Source: Mytilus galloprovincialis | Taxonomy: Eukaryota > Mollusca > Bivalvia > Mytilida > Mytilidae | Assembly: GCF_965363235.1 (NCBI RefSeq) | Contig: NC_134840.1 | Location: forward strand, 87,168,916 to 87,232,915 | Direction of reading: 5' to 3' | Length of the DNA: 64,000 nt | Shown: in pieces, positions 35,774-46,791 of the stretch | How the letters are laid out: every line of letters starts with the position of its first letter | How positions within the stretch are numbered: position 1 is the first letter of the stretch | Notes under the pieces: model-generated | What the model was told of the DNA's origin: nothing | The model's database searches: none | Seen by the model: the letters and a program-made list of their open reading frames with translations, nothing else | Translations under genes and position numbers: made by a program

Positions 35774-37168
35774 TTAATAAATTGACTTGGATATTCCACC
35801 AGATGGGTAGTATGAACCACTAGCTTGACCATAAGATCCACCTAATCCACCATAAGATCCACTCATACCACCATAAGATCCACCTAATCCACCATAAGAT
35901 CCACTCATACCACCATAAGATCCACCTAATACTCCATAAGATCCACTTCCTGATCCACCATGATAACCTCCAATGCTTCCTCCGTATCCTCCCATACTTC
36001 CACCATATCCTCCCATACTTCCATCATATCCTCCCATACTTCCACCATATCCACCACCATATCCTCCGATACTGCCACCATATCCTCCCATACTTCCCCC
36101 ATATCCTCCACTATATCCACCACTATGACCTAGAGAGTGTCCTCCATATCCACCACCGTATCCCTTTTCATATCCTCCGTATCCACCACCATGTCCACCG
36201 TATCCTTTTCCGCCATATCCGTTGTATCCTAAAAAGACAAAAAAAAAATGGTTTTGAAAACTAACTGAAATTCACTTTATTCTAAGTAGATGATGAAACA
36301 TAATAAAAATGCAAAGGTTTTCGCTGGACAAGGCTGTTCAATCAAAGCTCTGTTCAATAAATTAAGATTTACATAATATAAAAAAAATAGTAGCTGAAAT
36401 AACGTCGGTAATGCACGTACAAAAACGTTTTCAGTCATGAATCTTCAATAGTCACTAGAACACACCCGCGAAATCGGGGTCATTCAGAGCGTGGTTGAAA
36501 GTATGTAAAATGTTGTAGGAAGATTTAATGACTTGAGAATTTCAAGAATAGGTACTTGGGGACAGGAAAATATCTTTTTTTATCCCTTCTTCTTTATTTA
36601 AAAAATTCCCATTTTTTTTGTTTTCTATTAATTACAATGTGAACATATATTTAGTATATTATGAACATGCAAGTCAGGAGCCTGTAATTAAAGGTTTGTT
36701 TACGTGTTACATATTTGTTTTTGGTTCATATTTTGAACATAAATAAGGCCGTTAGTTTTCTCGTTTGAATTGTTTTACACTGTCATTTCGGGGCTTTTTA
36801 TAGCTGACTATGCGGTATGGGCTTTGCTCATTGTTGAAGGCCGTACGGTGACCTATGGTTGTTAATTTCTGTGTCATTTTTGTCTAGTCAAAAGCTTTAT
36901 AGATAAAACTCAGATAACATTGAAGTATTTATAAAGCAACCGTCATATCAGCAATCAGTATGTACATTCATCTAAACTATAACAAACCGATTGTGTAATA
37001 CCATACAAACAAATAAATTCGAATAGAAAGTACAAAAAGCGTAACAATTGCATTTTAAGGTGAAATTTTAATAGTCATATCCTTACCTCCATGTCCTTTA
37101 CCATATCCTCCTGCTGATACAACAGCGGCTAGGACAACAGTAGCGACGACAGCAAGGATGAATCTCAT
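35774..37168 (-). CDS. secreted Gly/Tyr-rich repeat protein, paralogue 3
   Basis: Two coding exons: 37087-37168 (82 nt) and 35774-36228 (455 nt), 178 residues. Same signal peptide and GGYGKGHGG, then [21 protein letters not shown] distinctive [20 protein letters not shown] lies at about residues 48-67. After that come YGGSMGGY repeats, one [13 protein letters not shown] interruption, and a long block alternating LGGSYGG and MSGSYGG. The C-terminus is [13 protein letters not shown], four residues longer than in paralogues 1 and 2 (an inserted GGI-S segment). The coding intron is 858 bp instead of about 550 because a Helitron 3'-end fragment and a mussel interspersed repeat (36455-36890) lie in it; splice sites look intact. 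Secreted structural role is inferred from composition and signal peptide. Confidence 0.88.
36455..36685 (-). mobile_element. 5'-truncated Helitron 3' end in the intron of paralogue 3
   Basis: On the minus strand it ends with CCCCGATTTCGCGGG, TGTGTT, CTAG and is followed by T. Sequence upstream (CTACAACATTTTACATACTT, TCAACCACGCTCTG) matches 30060-30184. The start near 36685 is where the similarity fades. Confidence 0.75.
36690..36890 (+). repeat. mussel interspersed repeat, GAAGGCCGTACGGTGACC family
   Basis: Runs from AAATAAGGCCGTTAG through TTTATAGCTGACTATGCGGT and TTGTTGAAGGCCGTACGGTG to TTAATTTCTGTGTCATTTT. Other copies: 43495-43700, 46440-46550, and on the minus strand 47695-47850 and 49740-49905. 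Confidence 0.7.
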
Positions 37169-37440
37169 TTTCTAAACAAAAAAAATAACATATTTTATTC
37201 ATTAGATGCAATTTTCTAAATAGTTTGCCCGATTTTTACTTCTCTCATTTTTTAACAAAATCAACAAATAAAAAATAATTAAAACTCAATAAAATAAAAT
37301 TAACTAGAAATGATTTTTAAGAACGTACTATCATAGTTCATATTTATTACAGGTTATTAACATTGAAATTGGAATAATCATATTTTTTGTACTTACTTTG
37401 TGGTTAGTTTTTTCTTAATTGGTGAAGATAATGTGATAGG

Positions 37441-37585
37441 TGTTTTATATATATAGGTGGTTTATTATGTCATCCTATCAGGTATAATATATTAGACCCA
37501 AATAATATTGTAACACGTTATTATGCAAATTATTTCATTAAGGACGACTTCTGGTCAGCCGTCACTGTGTCATTTTATGTAATAA
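37441..37585 (-). promoter_or_regulatory. promoter of paralogue 3 (TATA box plus conserved module)
   Basis: TATA run CTATATATATAAAA at about 37456-37443, 5' exon end at 37397 (GTAAGT donor). Upstream lie GATGACATAATAAACC, GGGTCTAATATATTATA, CGTGTTACAATATTATT, TTTGCATAATAA, CAGAAGTCGTCCTTAATG and ATTACATAAAATGACAC. Order and spacing match the other three copies. Confidence 0.75.
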
Positions 37586-38426
37586 TGTAATATCATGAGA
37601 TAAGACCTAATAACAAATATAGCATATATTTTACATCTACCATTATTTTAGTGAAATTATATATAAGTTTACGGTAAAAAAAAAAATTGAAATAAAAAAA
37701 AAGAATTATACTAGATGAGTCCAAGATATCATTGATTTTTTTCAGAACAATTACCATCACCATAGAGCTACCTTATCCTCAGATTTCTCAAAAAGATCTA
37801 AATTCTCTGTAGTTCAAAACTTATTTATTCAGGTGCGCTTAAAAATAGAGAGAAATGCATTACCAAAAATATTTAATTATAAATACGAGATCCAAGATAT
37901 ATTTGATTTTTTTAGAGCAGAAACTTATTTATTTAGGTGTCAAAATTCCAGATAGAGAGGAATGGATGCTTTACATATTGAAATACGAAATAACAAAGGT
38001 TAATTGCTCAACCTATATGCATTTTTCGAAATCAATGACAAATAGGTAATCTATACACTGATTGGGGTTGTATTAAGGATTTTCGCTTTTAGGACCAAAC
38101 AAAACAATCCTTGTTTTTATAAGACCACGATATTTCAAAAGCTGTAAATAAAGTTAGTCATTTAGAGCACATCGGGGGTTTCATTGAATTAATCTTCTAA
38201 TTAGGATAGCATATTAATCTATTGTAATAAAAATTCATAATATCTAATAAAATTTGTAGATTTAGCTAACAAGGTCCTTATATTTGTATAAAGTAACATT
38301 TGTTTACAGTGGAAAGTTGTTTTAACGTTAAATATGCTACAATTAAAAATTGCTTGCTAGTCCCTCTCTGTGATTACCTTTAGATAACTCCGGTTCATTT
38401 CCCAATCAATCTATCATGAAGGGAAT
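37586..38426. other. intergenic, nothing recognised
   Basis: AT-rich; 37690-37950 contains two related stretches (GAGTCCAAGATAT.ATTGATTTTTT and GAGATCCAAGATATATTTGA), a possible old duplication. No gene. Confidence 0.35.
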
Positions 38427-38537
38427 TAATAGTTATCCCATAAGGACGCGGTGTGTCAGTGTAAGATCATCCCGATGGCCGGAGGCCAGAGGGTGATCTT
38501 ACACTGACACACCAAGTCCGAATGGGATAACTATTTT
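38427..38537. repeat. long hairpin, about 42-bp arms, GC-rich loop
   Basis: Left AGTTATCCCATAAGGAC...GTGTGTCAGTGTAAGATCA, right its inverted copy with about four mismatches; loop GATGGCCGGAGGCC. Abuts the TIR element that follows. Confidence 0.85.
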
Positions 38538-39208
38538 ACATCCCAGCTGTTTTAGATTAGACGAAAAACCATTTACAATTCATAAAATCTAGTTTAGAAC
38601 GCCACACAACCATTATTATATACTTTATATATTACTATATGATGTATACCCTTTATGACCCCCTAACACGATGAGTAGATATCAAACAATGTCAACTCGC
38701 CCCACTGGCCAATCGGCCCACACTATATCGCCACTTTATGAAAAAATCGCCCACTCTTGTAACCGACTCGCCCAACTTTAAAAAAGTGTAAAATCAAATT
38801 GAACAATCAGTCTGACAACTCATTAATTAAACGAAAAGGGTTTAACCCCACTGAGTAAAGGTCTGCCAACTCGCCCCAGTTATAAAAATATCTTGCTTCC
38901 TTTAAGTATGTTAAATTTCTGAAAGTTCGTATCCAGTCGTCTTGGTGAAGTGGTATGTGTCGTGGCTTGATATGCTAAAGGTCTTGAGTTCGAATCCCAG
39001 CATATACACTTGATTTTTTCTGCGTGAATTTTGATAGATAGTCTTCTCCGTATAATTAATTATAAGTTTTATACTGGATTTGACATTCCCGCCAAAATGT
39101 TACAGAACAAAGGAAAGCATGCATAACAAAGAAACTTAAACTGGGGTGATCTGGTAGGTGTGATCCGGCTCAGATCACCCCTGTTAGAACAAAGGAGCTG
39201 GGATGTAA
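38536..39208. mobile_element. TIR element with a tRNA-like core
   Basis: Terminal inverted repeats TTACATCCCAGCT and AGCTGGGATGTAA (13/13), 673 bp. An inner inverted pair GGGGTGATCT/AGATCACCCC sits near the right end (39144-39182). No transposase frame. The tRNA-like stretch at 38936-39010 lies inside. Confidence 0.7.
38936..39010 (+). repeat. tRNA-derived sequence (SINE head or tRNA pseudogene)
   Basis: A-box-like TGGTGAAGTGG (38943-38953) and B-box-like GAGTTCGAATCCC (38986-38998) lie 32 bp apart. A TGGC/GCTA stem with loop TTGATAT fits an anticodon arm with GAT. The acceptor stem does not pair and the T stem is imperfect, so this is not a functional tRNA; a tRNA-derived SINE fragment is more likely. 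Confidence 0.5.
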
Positions 39209-39830
39209 GATAAATAATACGATATATATATATGTGGTGGTGTTTAACGACCTTGACTGGCCTTTCAGCCCTCGCACGGTCGGCTCGTGCCCGAAGGCGT
39301 TTGGTGAGCTTTAAATATTCTGGAGCCATGGGTCAGGAACAAGTAGTGGAGGTCGCAATATGGAGGCCGCCATCTTGGTTTTGGTGAGTTGTTTTTGGTT
39401 TTTGACTATTTTGTTGTTTATTCTTCACTAACGGCTGCTTTCAGGGCCAGTTTGGTCAGCTTGGCAGCCCGTTAGCCTCGATGATGGAGTACTGGTAGAT
39501 GATCTCGGACGTAGTTCGAAAGATGACAGGAAGCATTATCAGGACCAAAGCCGTGAGGCAGTGAAATGAAGGTCGTATCACCCAACAGCCTAGGATACAG
39601 CCCTCGGACGTTAATCGGCATAACACTCCCCATAATACAATGGTTTTGAAGTGCATGTTAACGCGGGTACGCCAACCGCTACGTCTATCTGTACGGCATG
39701 GATCGGTTTCTGTCATCTTAAGTAGTAAGTCGTTGATATCTAACTGTAAACCCTCATAAAGATAGCGGGTAAAGGAGAGCTGGCCCAGCACGTCCGTTCA
39801 GCTGTAATGACTGAGACGTGACTGTGTTTT
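39209..39830 (-). other. GC-richer fragment of unknown origin, probably mobile-element derived
   Basis: About 39230-39830 stands out by GC content. On the minus strand it contains an open frame at 39456-39791 (111 codons, one hydrophobic stretch), then CCAAGATGGCGGCC, then CGTTAAACACCACCAC directly followed by a TA microsatellite. A 3' end made of a simple repeat is typical of some retroelements, but I recognise no protein domain and cannot name a family. Confidence 0.35.
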
Positions 39831-40261
39831 GAAATAATACGGATGTCAATCATAGTCTTTTTAAAAAATGATGAACGGTTCTTTATATTGGTATGTAATC
39901 ATTTTAAACGTTTCAAATTTATGAAATTATATTCGTACATCAATGTTTTTGATACACCAATAACAAAAACTGAAATATATTGAATTGATACATTTTGTAA
40001 CTATTCAAATTTATATCAGAAACCTAAACTTAATTATGAAATAATGAACCTGTTAAAGGGAGACAATACTCGCATAACTTTTTCGAATTGGCACATAATA
40101 CAACGGAATGTCACTCTTGCATACAAATGGCACATCAATATAATTAATTAACTGTGCAATCGCGCTCCACCTTCAATGATGATTCTAAATTATAAATATA
40201 ACCAAAAGTTGTTAATCTATAGATAGTAAAGACTAATGAAATCTAACCCACTGTTAAAATA
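39831..40261. other. intergenic, nothing recognised
   Basis: AT-rich spacer ending in the AAATA target duplication of the next element. Confidence 0.35.
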
Positions 40262-41937
40262 CAAGGCCGTAGCATCCATTGAGGCAAGTGAGGCAAATGC
40301 CTCACTAAAAAAATGACCAAGTATGGTATTGATGTTTAAAAAAAAATCATTTATATATCCAAATAATGAGCGATGACCAAAACTAATCCTAAAAGACGAC
40401 GGGTACGTTATTTGATTACAATCATCGTATATAGCCCGGTAAATTAATAGATTCTGAATATCCCGAAAATTCTAATCGTGTCAGGAATTTATCAGTGTCA
40501 GTTTCAGAATCAATAATTATCAATAGGTCATGAAATCGAACGTGATCAATGAACGTTAAACATGGATCTGTGGCTTAAAACAGGATCATGTAGAAAAAGA
40601 AGCAGTGCAGGTATTAGTTTTAATAAAATATGAGTGATTATGTAAGGACTCAATGACTAGGCATGGCCGCAGGGTCCAAACCTAATAACTGCAACTCCCG
40701 TTATTTCTCGGAAATTCTGGATCTGCCATTGAAATCAATAAAATAAAAAAGATATAATGTGGCGGGGTATCACTTAATATTCCATTAATTTTTCTGACCC
40801 GACTTCATATGTCGACGGGACATATAGAGGTACCCTTGTCCGTCCGTACGTCTTTCCGTCACACTTTGGTTAAGTTCTTGGTTTAGGTCCATATAATGTC
40901 AAATATGCAGTACGGGAGGGTCATCCTTTGTCTCATAGACGCAGTTTCTAGTTGTTACTTTGGCCCTAACAGGTCCGTACTAAGACTTGGTTCCATCAAA
41001 ATTGGCAAATCTTAATGATACCATACAAGACGAATTGCTTCAAGTTTATTCTCCGGATCTGCCAGATGTAAATACATTTGTACATGGGAACAAGAAGTGA
41101 CAAGGTGGAAGGTTAAATTTTCTGACATCCCTAAGGCCAAATTACCAGGTCCACTCAAATCTTCTTTGAAACAGGCACATCAAGACTTTTATCCAAATAT
41201 CAGACGGATATTTGTGCTACTGTTGACAATGCGTGTCACCAGCGTTTGTTGTGAAAGGTCCTTTTCAGGACTTCGTAGACTGAAGACTTGGGAAAGATCC
41301 ACAATGGGTGAGGAACGCCTTTGTGGACTGGCAATGCTTCACACTCACTGGGACAAGGATGTTTCACGGGAGGATATTCTACTAAGATTCGATAGAACTG
41401 GACACAGACGGATTGGAAAGCTGACATTTGACTAGAAGATTTCACTTAAATGAAATATAGGCCCTTATAAATGTGTGAAATTTTGATTTTTGGAAGAAAC
41501 AGTTTAATGACCACAAGTCTTGTTTTTATTTTATTTATCTTTTTTCTCTGACAGTTTTTCTATTTGCCATAATCGCCGATAATATCTACATATGACATAA
41601 AAATGCACATAATTGCGCATTTGTAAACAGTACCACATTTATAATTTACCAGATAAAGAGGTTCCAATTTATTCATTTTACACATAAGTAACCATACCCC
41701 CCCCCCCCCCCTTAAAAGAAAATGTTTTATCACTTTTATGGCACATGAAACCCATATGATCGATATCACTAATATAGGCCCAGGAAACGCCCAGATAGCA
41801 GGATTTTGCACAATTTACCCCAGAGCTTCTTGGGGGCCTTTTAAGGCCCCAAGACCCCCTGCCAAATTTTTTTCGCCTCGCTCCGCTCGGCGAATGGATC
41901 TCGCCTCACTATTTAAAAGACCCTAGCTACGGCCTTG
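40262..41937 (+). mobile_element. hAT-type DNA transposon, decayed, copy 1
   Basis: Terminal inverted repeats CAAGGCCGTAGC and GCTACGGCCTTG are perfect. Flanks are AAATA (40257-40261) and AAATA (41938-41942), a 5-bp target duplication. Subterminal palindromic words: GTGAGGCAAATGCCTCAC on the left, TCGCCTCGCTCCGCTCGGCG on the right. At 1.68 kb it is too short for a full hAT; only the C-terminal part of the transposase (41097-41435) is recognisable. Confidence 0.85.
41097..41435 (+). pseudogene. hAT transposase C-terminal (dimerisation) fragment
   Basis: 112 codons. VTSVCCERSFSGLRRLKTWE, RSTMGEERLCGLAMLH and HWDKDV match the hATC dimerisation domain of ZMYM1-like hAT transposases (canonical pattern S.ERSFS.L..IKT..RSTM...RL..L..L). 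Upstream, YSPDLPDVNTFVHG in another frame (about 41046-41090) looks like the adjoining part, so a frameshift lies near 41085-41097. The catalytic N-terminal region is missing. Not a host gene. Confidence 0.85.
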
Positions 41938-43490
41938 AAATATTTATTTGCATTTTTTTAAAACTTCCTCAGTAAAATGCTTGAGCCACTTGACTTTCAT
42001 AGCTCATAATTAACGTTTTTACACAATGTTTAAATAAAGTAGCTAAAGATTATTCGCTTCTCAAAGTGTAAGACGCAATAAAAATCGTATGCTTGCACCA
42101 TCTTACTCAAAAACAGATTAAATTAAGTTCTGAACATTTCGACATTTCTTCGTTAAAACCGGTTTTAAACAAATCACAAGTACGTGTTAAGATCCCGGCT
42201 AAATACCCATATCCAGATATCGTCAGGTAAATTTGCTAATTAGGATACTTGAAAAGTGAGTCAAATGAACTGCAATATTTTGTAAATAATTTTGCTTTAA
42301 AAGAGAGTGACAGTTTTATCTAAAACGATGTTAGAAAAAGCAACCAAAGATTATTCTTTTATAGATACATTATGTTAACATGAAATTGAGAATTACCCTA
42401 CACAGTTGTTAATGTTTCCTAATTCTACATTTCTAACGTAGTTCTCCACAATACAAAAGAGATAGGATCTAAAAAAAATCGTTGGACAACTAGGAAAATA
42501 AAGAAATAAATAAAATAGGAGAAAATTGAGACTAATCCGTCAATGAGATACCGGTATTCTGGAAATTTATACATAGTGTTCATCTTATTTCTGTCGGTCT
42601 CAGATGTGTTGTTTTTTAGACTTTGTCGTTTTGAGTTCAGGGTTTACATTTTTTTTTAAATAAATTAAATTTCGACGTTTGTATGTGTTTTATCTTTAGT
42701 GTTCGTGATTGCTATACAAACAGGGAAAAATGTGATGGACAGTGAATGATTGAAAAACCCTTTCTTTAACTAAAAAGAAAAATGCTGGATCCATAAATTA
42801 ATAAAGAAAGCTGCTATTAAATTAACTATATTTCTATGTGTTTGGCCTTGTATAAACTATCTGTTACTTGATAACTGGACAGTCCAAAGTACAATTGGCC
42901 GTCCTTTCATTTATATGTAAAGGGGCGAAACTCGCAAGGTTTAACATGCTATGAAATTTACCTTACCTTGCTGAACATAAACATTTTTAGTAAAATAGTT
43001 TTATCATGAATAGATAAACAACCTCTTCCATGAAAATAAGGATGAAAATAGAAGAATAAATGTTGATTTTTTGGTAAGATCGTTGTTATTCTTTTTACTT
43101 CAACAACAAAATTATTCACTAAGTTTTCGTTCCAAATTCAATTAAAATATACTTCTTTTACTCAACACAATTTATCTTTTTTTTTTACTTGACAATTGCA
43201 ACGCATTTATGATGTATGTTGTTGGTTTTTTTTTAAATTTTTTATAATTTAAAATTGGTACTGTTTTCTTTTACATATTGTCTACCAAGCCTTGTGGGTC
43301 TAGCCAGAAAAAAAATTAAGATGTTCACTGAAATTACACAAGATTTGACTTTTTTGATGCTTATAAAATAAAATCAAAGATGGGGATCATAAGTCCACTA
43401 AGAAACATATTAGTAATGCAAACACATACCATAGCCTCTACTTTGAAACTGTCTCAAACATATAACTAAAACTTGAATAACTGAAACATT
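41938..43490. other. spacer between the two hAT copies
   Basis: AT-rich DNA without recognisable repeats or coding frames; many homopolymer runs. Confidence 0.35.
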
Positions 43491-43494
43491 TATT

Positions 43495-43700
43495 TTTTAT
43501 ATAGATTAGACCGTTGGTTTTCCCGTTTGAACGGTTTTACACTAGTAATTTTTGGGGACCTTTATAGCTTGCTGTTTGGTGTGAGCCTAGACTTCGTGTT
43601 GAAGACCGTACCTTGACCTATAATGGTTTAATTTTATGAATTGTGACTTGGATGGAGAGTGGTCTCATTGGCACTCATACCACATCTTCCTATATATATT
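43495..43700 (+). repeat. mussel interspersed repeat, GAAGGCCGTACGGTGACC family
   Basis: Reads GACCGTTGGTTTTCCCGTTT, TTGAAGACCGTACCTTGACC, GTCTCATTGGCACTCATACC, CACATCTTCCTATATATA. This copy retains the 3' portion ending in CACATCTTC that the copy at 36690 lacks. Confidence 0.65.
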
Positions 43701-44060
43701 GTAGTATAGGCCCACAAATTCAAGTAGAACTACCTGTTATTTCTGTTAAAAAAAATAACAAATATAGTACATGTAGTGATACCCTCATAATTTTATTATC
43801 GGTATCTTGCAATGTAATTGTATCTTAGAATGAAAGCTGGGACAAGGCCGTAACTAGGCCTCTTATTTTAGTGCGGAGGCAAAATAATTGAGCCGAGCGA
43901 AGCGAGGCGAAATTTTTTTTGGAGGGTATGAAATGAATGGTGATAAATCCTGCATTTCTAGGAATTTTAGAGAGTTTGATAATGTTTTGAAATGGACACT
44001 TTTTATATAAATTTTTCATATTTTAAGACTTTTACTAACATCAAATTTTTAACAACTTTA

Positions 44061-44349
44061 TTTAAGGTGGTACCCAACACCTTAACTAAAATAAATTTGG
44101 CTCGTTTAATTTTCATAAAATTTTAACAAAGTATTTACTTTGACCCTCTAACAAAAATATATTTAAAAATTTCAAAAAATTTGAACCAACCGTTTTATCA
44201 GAAAATTTACACTGGTTATATAGCAGTTTGAGAAACACTTATTTTGATCATTGAGAAGCTTAATATTCCCTTAACAGCACAACGTAATTAAAACGTTTAG
44301 CTGATTTTACAGAGTTATCTCCCTGTAGTGTTAGGTATACCACCTTAAA
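44061..44349. mobile_element. MITE nested in hAT copy 2
   Basis: Ends TTTAAGGTGGTACCCAACAC and (inverted) TTTAAGGTGGTATACCTAACAC; 289 bp; no coding sequence. TTAA within the ends suggests a TTAA-type target, but the duplication cannot be separated from the repeat. Confidence 0.8.
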
Positions 44350-44444
44350 TATTTATACATGTAAGATAATCATCCAAATATCAATTTGAGTCTGCTGCCA
44401 GAACATAAAACAAACATCGATTCAGCAGAGTTTTCCATTTTTTT

Positions 44445-44639
44445 CTATGGTCGGTTCAGTAAAATCGTTTCAGAATCATAATTTGGTTTGCTGATATCCT
44501 TATCGTGATGAACATGGAGCATGGCAAGACCGCACAATCTCTCGCCACTCATGCATGCTCTTTTCCAAGTTTTCAGTCGTTTCAGGGAATTCTGTGTTTC
44601 TAAACGTAGCACAGTCATTATCATCAACACAATGATCAA
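44445..44639 (-). pseudogene. hAT transposase C-terminal fragment, copy 2
   Basis: LKRLKTWKRACMSGERLCGL, AMLHVHHDKDI and ILLNRP parallel the copy 1 fragment (LRRLKTWERSTMGEERLCGL, AMLHTHWDKDV, ILLRFDR). The ERSFS motif has been lost or shifted out of frame just upstream, where NCW*WRRNWKKTLI-like sequence precedes. Broken remnant. Confidence 0.8.
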
Positions 44640-45211
44640 TGTCTTCTTCCAATTCCTTCTCCATCAGCAATTTGGTAGCAGCATCGGTAGTAACAGTTTT
44701 GTTTGCAAAAGGTAATTAAGCTTTCCTGTAAGCACCATCATACAGTCGCATTTACAAAATATTAAACTCGCTTTTATGCTGACATAGAGTAGACAAACTA
44801 GGGATAGAATGAGGTAAGATACATGTATATGATTCTATCTATAGAGTAAGTATATATGATATGGGTACAGGGGAATTTGAATTGAGTTTTTGACGTTTAC
44901 ATGTAGGTCCGTAATTTCAAATTATTTCTGGAAATAGTCGGTGGTATTTTAGTTCCAGAATCTATAAATTTAGAGGTTAGGGGTTGGGGGTGTCCGATTC
45001 CGAAACCCCGAATATAAGAAAACGAAATTCCGTAGTCCCGAATAAATAAAGACAAAATCCTGCGTTAAAGGTTCTACCATTCCTCAATAATATCAAATTG
45101 GAATATGGGATATTCTTTCAATTTTTAAGGTTAAAGAAACATGGATAAAAACTAATCCATGCATGTTTCATATTATTTATATTTTATTTATCTGTAAAGA
45201 GAAAGATTAAA

Positions 45212-45357
45212 GTTCGTGAAACGGAGAAATGAATACGCAGACAGAGACTGCCTCCTTGCGATGCCCAGTACTTGATTTGTCAAAAGTTGGTGAAACGGAG
45301 AAATGAATACGCAGACAGGACTGCCCCCTTGCGAAGCCCAGTACTTGATTTGTCAGT
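45212..45357 (+). repeat. tandem duplication, about 73 bp, two copies
   Basis: GTGAAACGGAGAAATGAATA through CCCAGTACTTGATTTGTCA occurs twice head to tail (about 45215-45284, 45289-45357) with a few differences. Confidence 0.85.
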
Positions 45358-45737
45358 CTATTTATCGTTTTTGGATTGTTATAATGAAGAATTTATATGC
45401 AATACTCAGACTCTGTTCACAAAAAAAATAGTTTATTCCTTCTTTACCTTCAGTGTCGCTTTTCCTTTTTCTGCAAGAGCCTGTTTTAACCAGAGATCCA
45501 TGATGATTATCGTTACTATAGATTAATGTAATCGAGAAACATCACCCGTGGAGATGCTGAGTTATATCCAGGAAGAATAGTTAAAAAGGAATGATAACAA
45601 GTTATAGAAATTAAGGTTGAGACAGAACAACAAATGACTATTATATTTATATATATGTATAAAAAAAATAATCAGTGTCGAAATTTTAGTGAGGCAATTG
45701 CCTCACTTGCCTCAAGGGTAGTTACGGCCTTGTGGGA

Positions 45738-46439
45738 ACAGTATATCAATATATATGTCACAAAGTACTATAACTCAAACAAAACTACAACTATCCACAC
45801 TGATCTGTGTCCGCACTTGTTTTTAACAAATAAAACATAACTAAATGTGCATTGTTGTACAGCCATAAACAATTCTTGTCCTAAATTTTGTCGAGGTTTA
45901 TATTTTGACAATGCATAATTTCATGCTATCCTTATACTGTTTATGACGTTTATGCATGCAAAATCTGTTGGATGTGTACTGATTGATATATTAGTCTGAA
46001 AGAAACGACGCGACAAAGAATTAAAAATGAGCGAGTTGAGATTTGATTTCAAATAAAATTTGAAGAGCATAATGACTGCAATAATTCATTGATTAGTACT
46101 GATAGGCTTTGTACTAGCTTTCAGTATCTGTGCAAGATCATAGATTTTTGTTTATGCTTTGCACCAATCTGATTAGTAAAGCCTTACCAAATTGAAATTC
46201 ACAGTTGTTCTTAAGATGTTGGGCTATTACAAAACTGTCCAAAACCAGATCAGTATAAGGAGTATTCGTGATCAATGTTTTACCCCGTCGTATGCTTCAT
46301 GTCTCTGTCCAAAGTCTAAAGCCTGTAACTCAGTTGTTTGTTGTTGGTTTTTTGGGGGGATGTTGTCTGTTGTCTGTCGTATTAGTATGTTTTACTACTT
46401 TCAGATATAACTGTATAACAATATTTTAAATAACACCAA
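45738..46439. other. intergenic, nothing recognised
   Basis: AT-rich; the 72-codon frame at 46192-46410 has no supporting features. Confidence 0.3.
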
Positions 46440-46550
46440 GTCTAAGATTTCCCCGTTAGAATTGTTACACATTATGTCATGACTGGACCTTCATTGTATA
46501 GGTTGTATTTATTGTTGAAGGCCGTACGGTGACCGTATAGCTTTAACATG
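46440..46550 (+). repeat. mussel interspersed repeat, partial copy
   Basis: GAAGGCCGTACGGTGACC family; CCCCGTTAGAATTGTTACAC and TATTGTTGAAGGCCGTACGG are preserved. Confidence 0.6.
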
Positions 46551-46791
46551 CATGTCTTCTTGCAGGTATGTTCGACTTCAATATTGAATGACAAGGATTG
46601 TCAGTTTTTCTACCGAAGATCGGTGGTTTCTCCGGTCATCCCGGCTTCCTCAGCCAATAAAATCTTACCTCCACGATATAAAACATTACCGCTGAAAGTG
46701 GCGTAAAAAATATGTACATAATAATATGAGCCAGACTTTACATTATGCTTGTCGTAATTCAATTAACTCGAGTTGTTAATTTTAAGGGACC

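Larger units (their letters stand above)
43843..45732 (-). mobile_element. hAT-type DNA transposon, decayed, copy 2 (opposite strand)
   Basis: Terminal inverted repeats CAAGGCCGTAACTA, flanked on both sides by TGGGA (43838-43842 and 45733-45737), a 5-bp target duplication. Subterminal palindromes match copy 1 in reverse order (GAGCCGAGCGAAGCGAGGCG at the left, GTGAGGCAATTGCCTCAC at the right). The transposase remnant is at 44445-44639. A MITE (44061-44349) and a tandem duplication (45212-45357) lie inside. Length 1.89 kb. Confidence 0.85.

Noticed and set aside
38936-39010. Functional tRNA-Ile gene
   Set aside because: Acceptor stem does not pair and the T stem is imperfect; it lies inside a transposon-like element.
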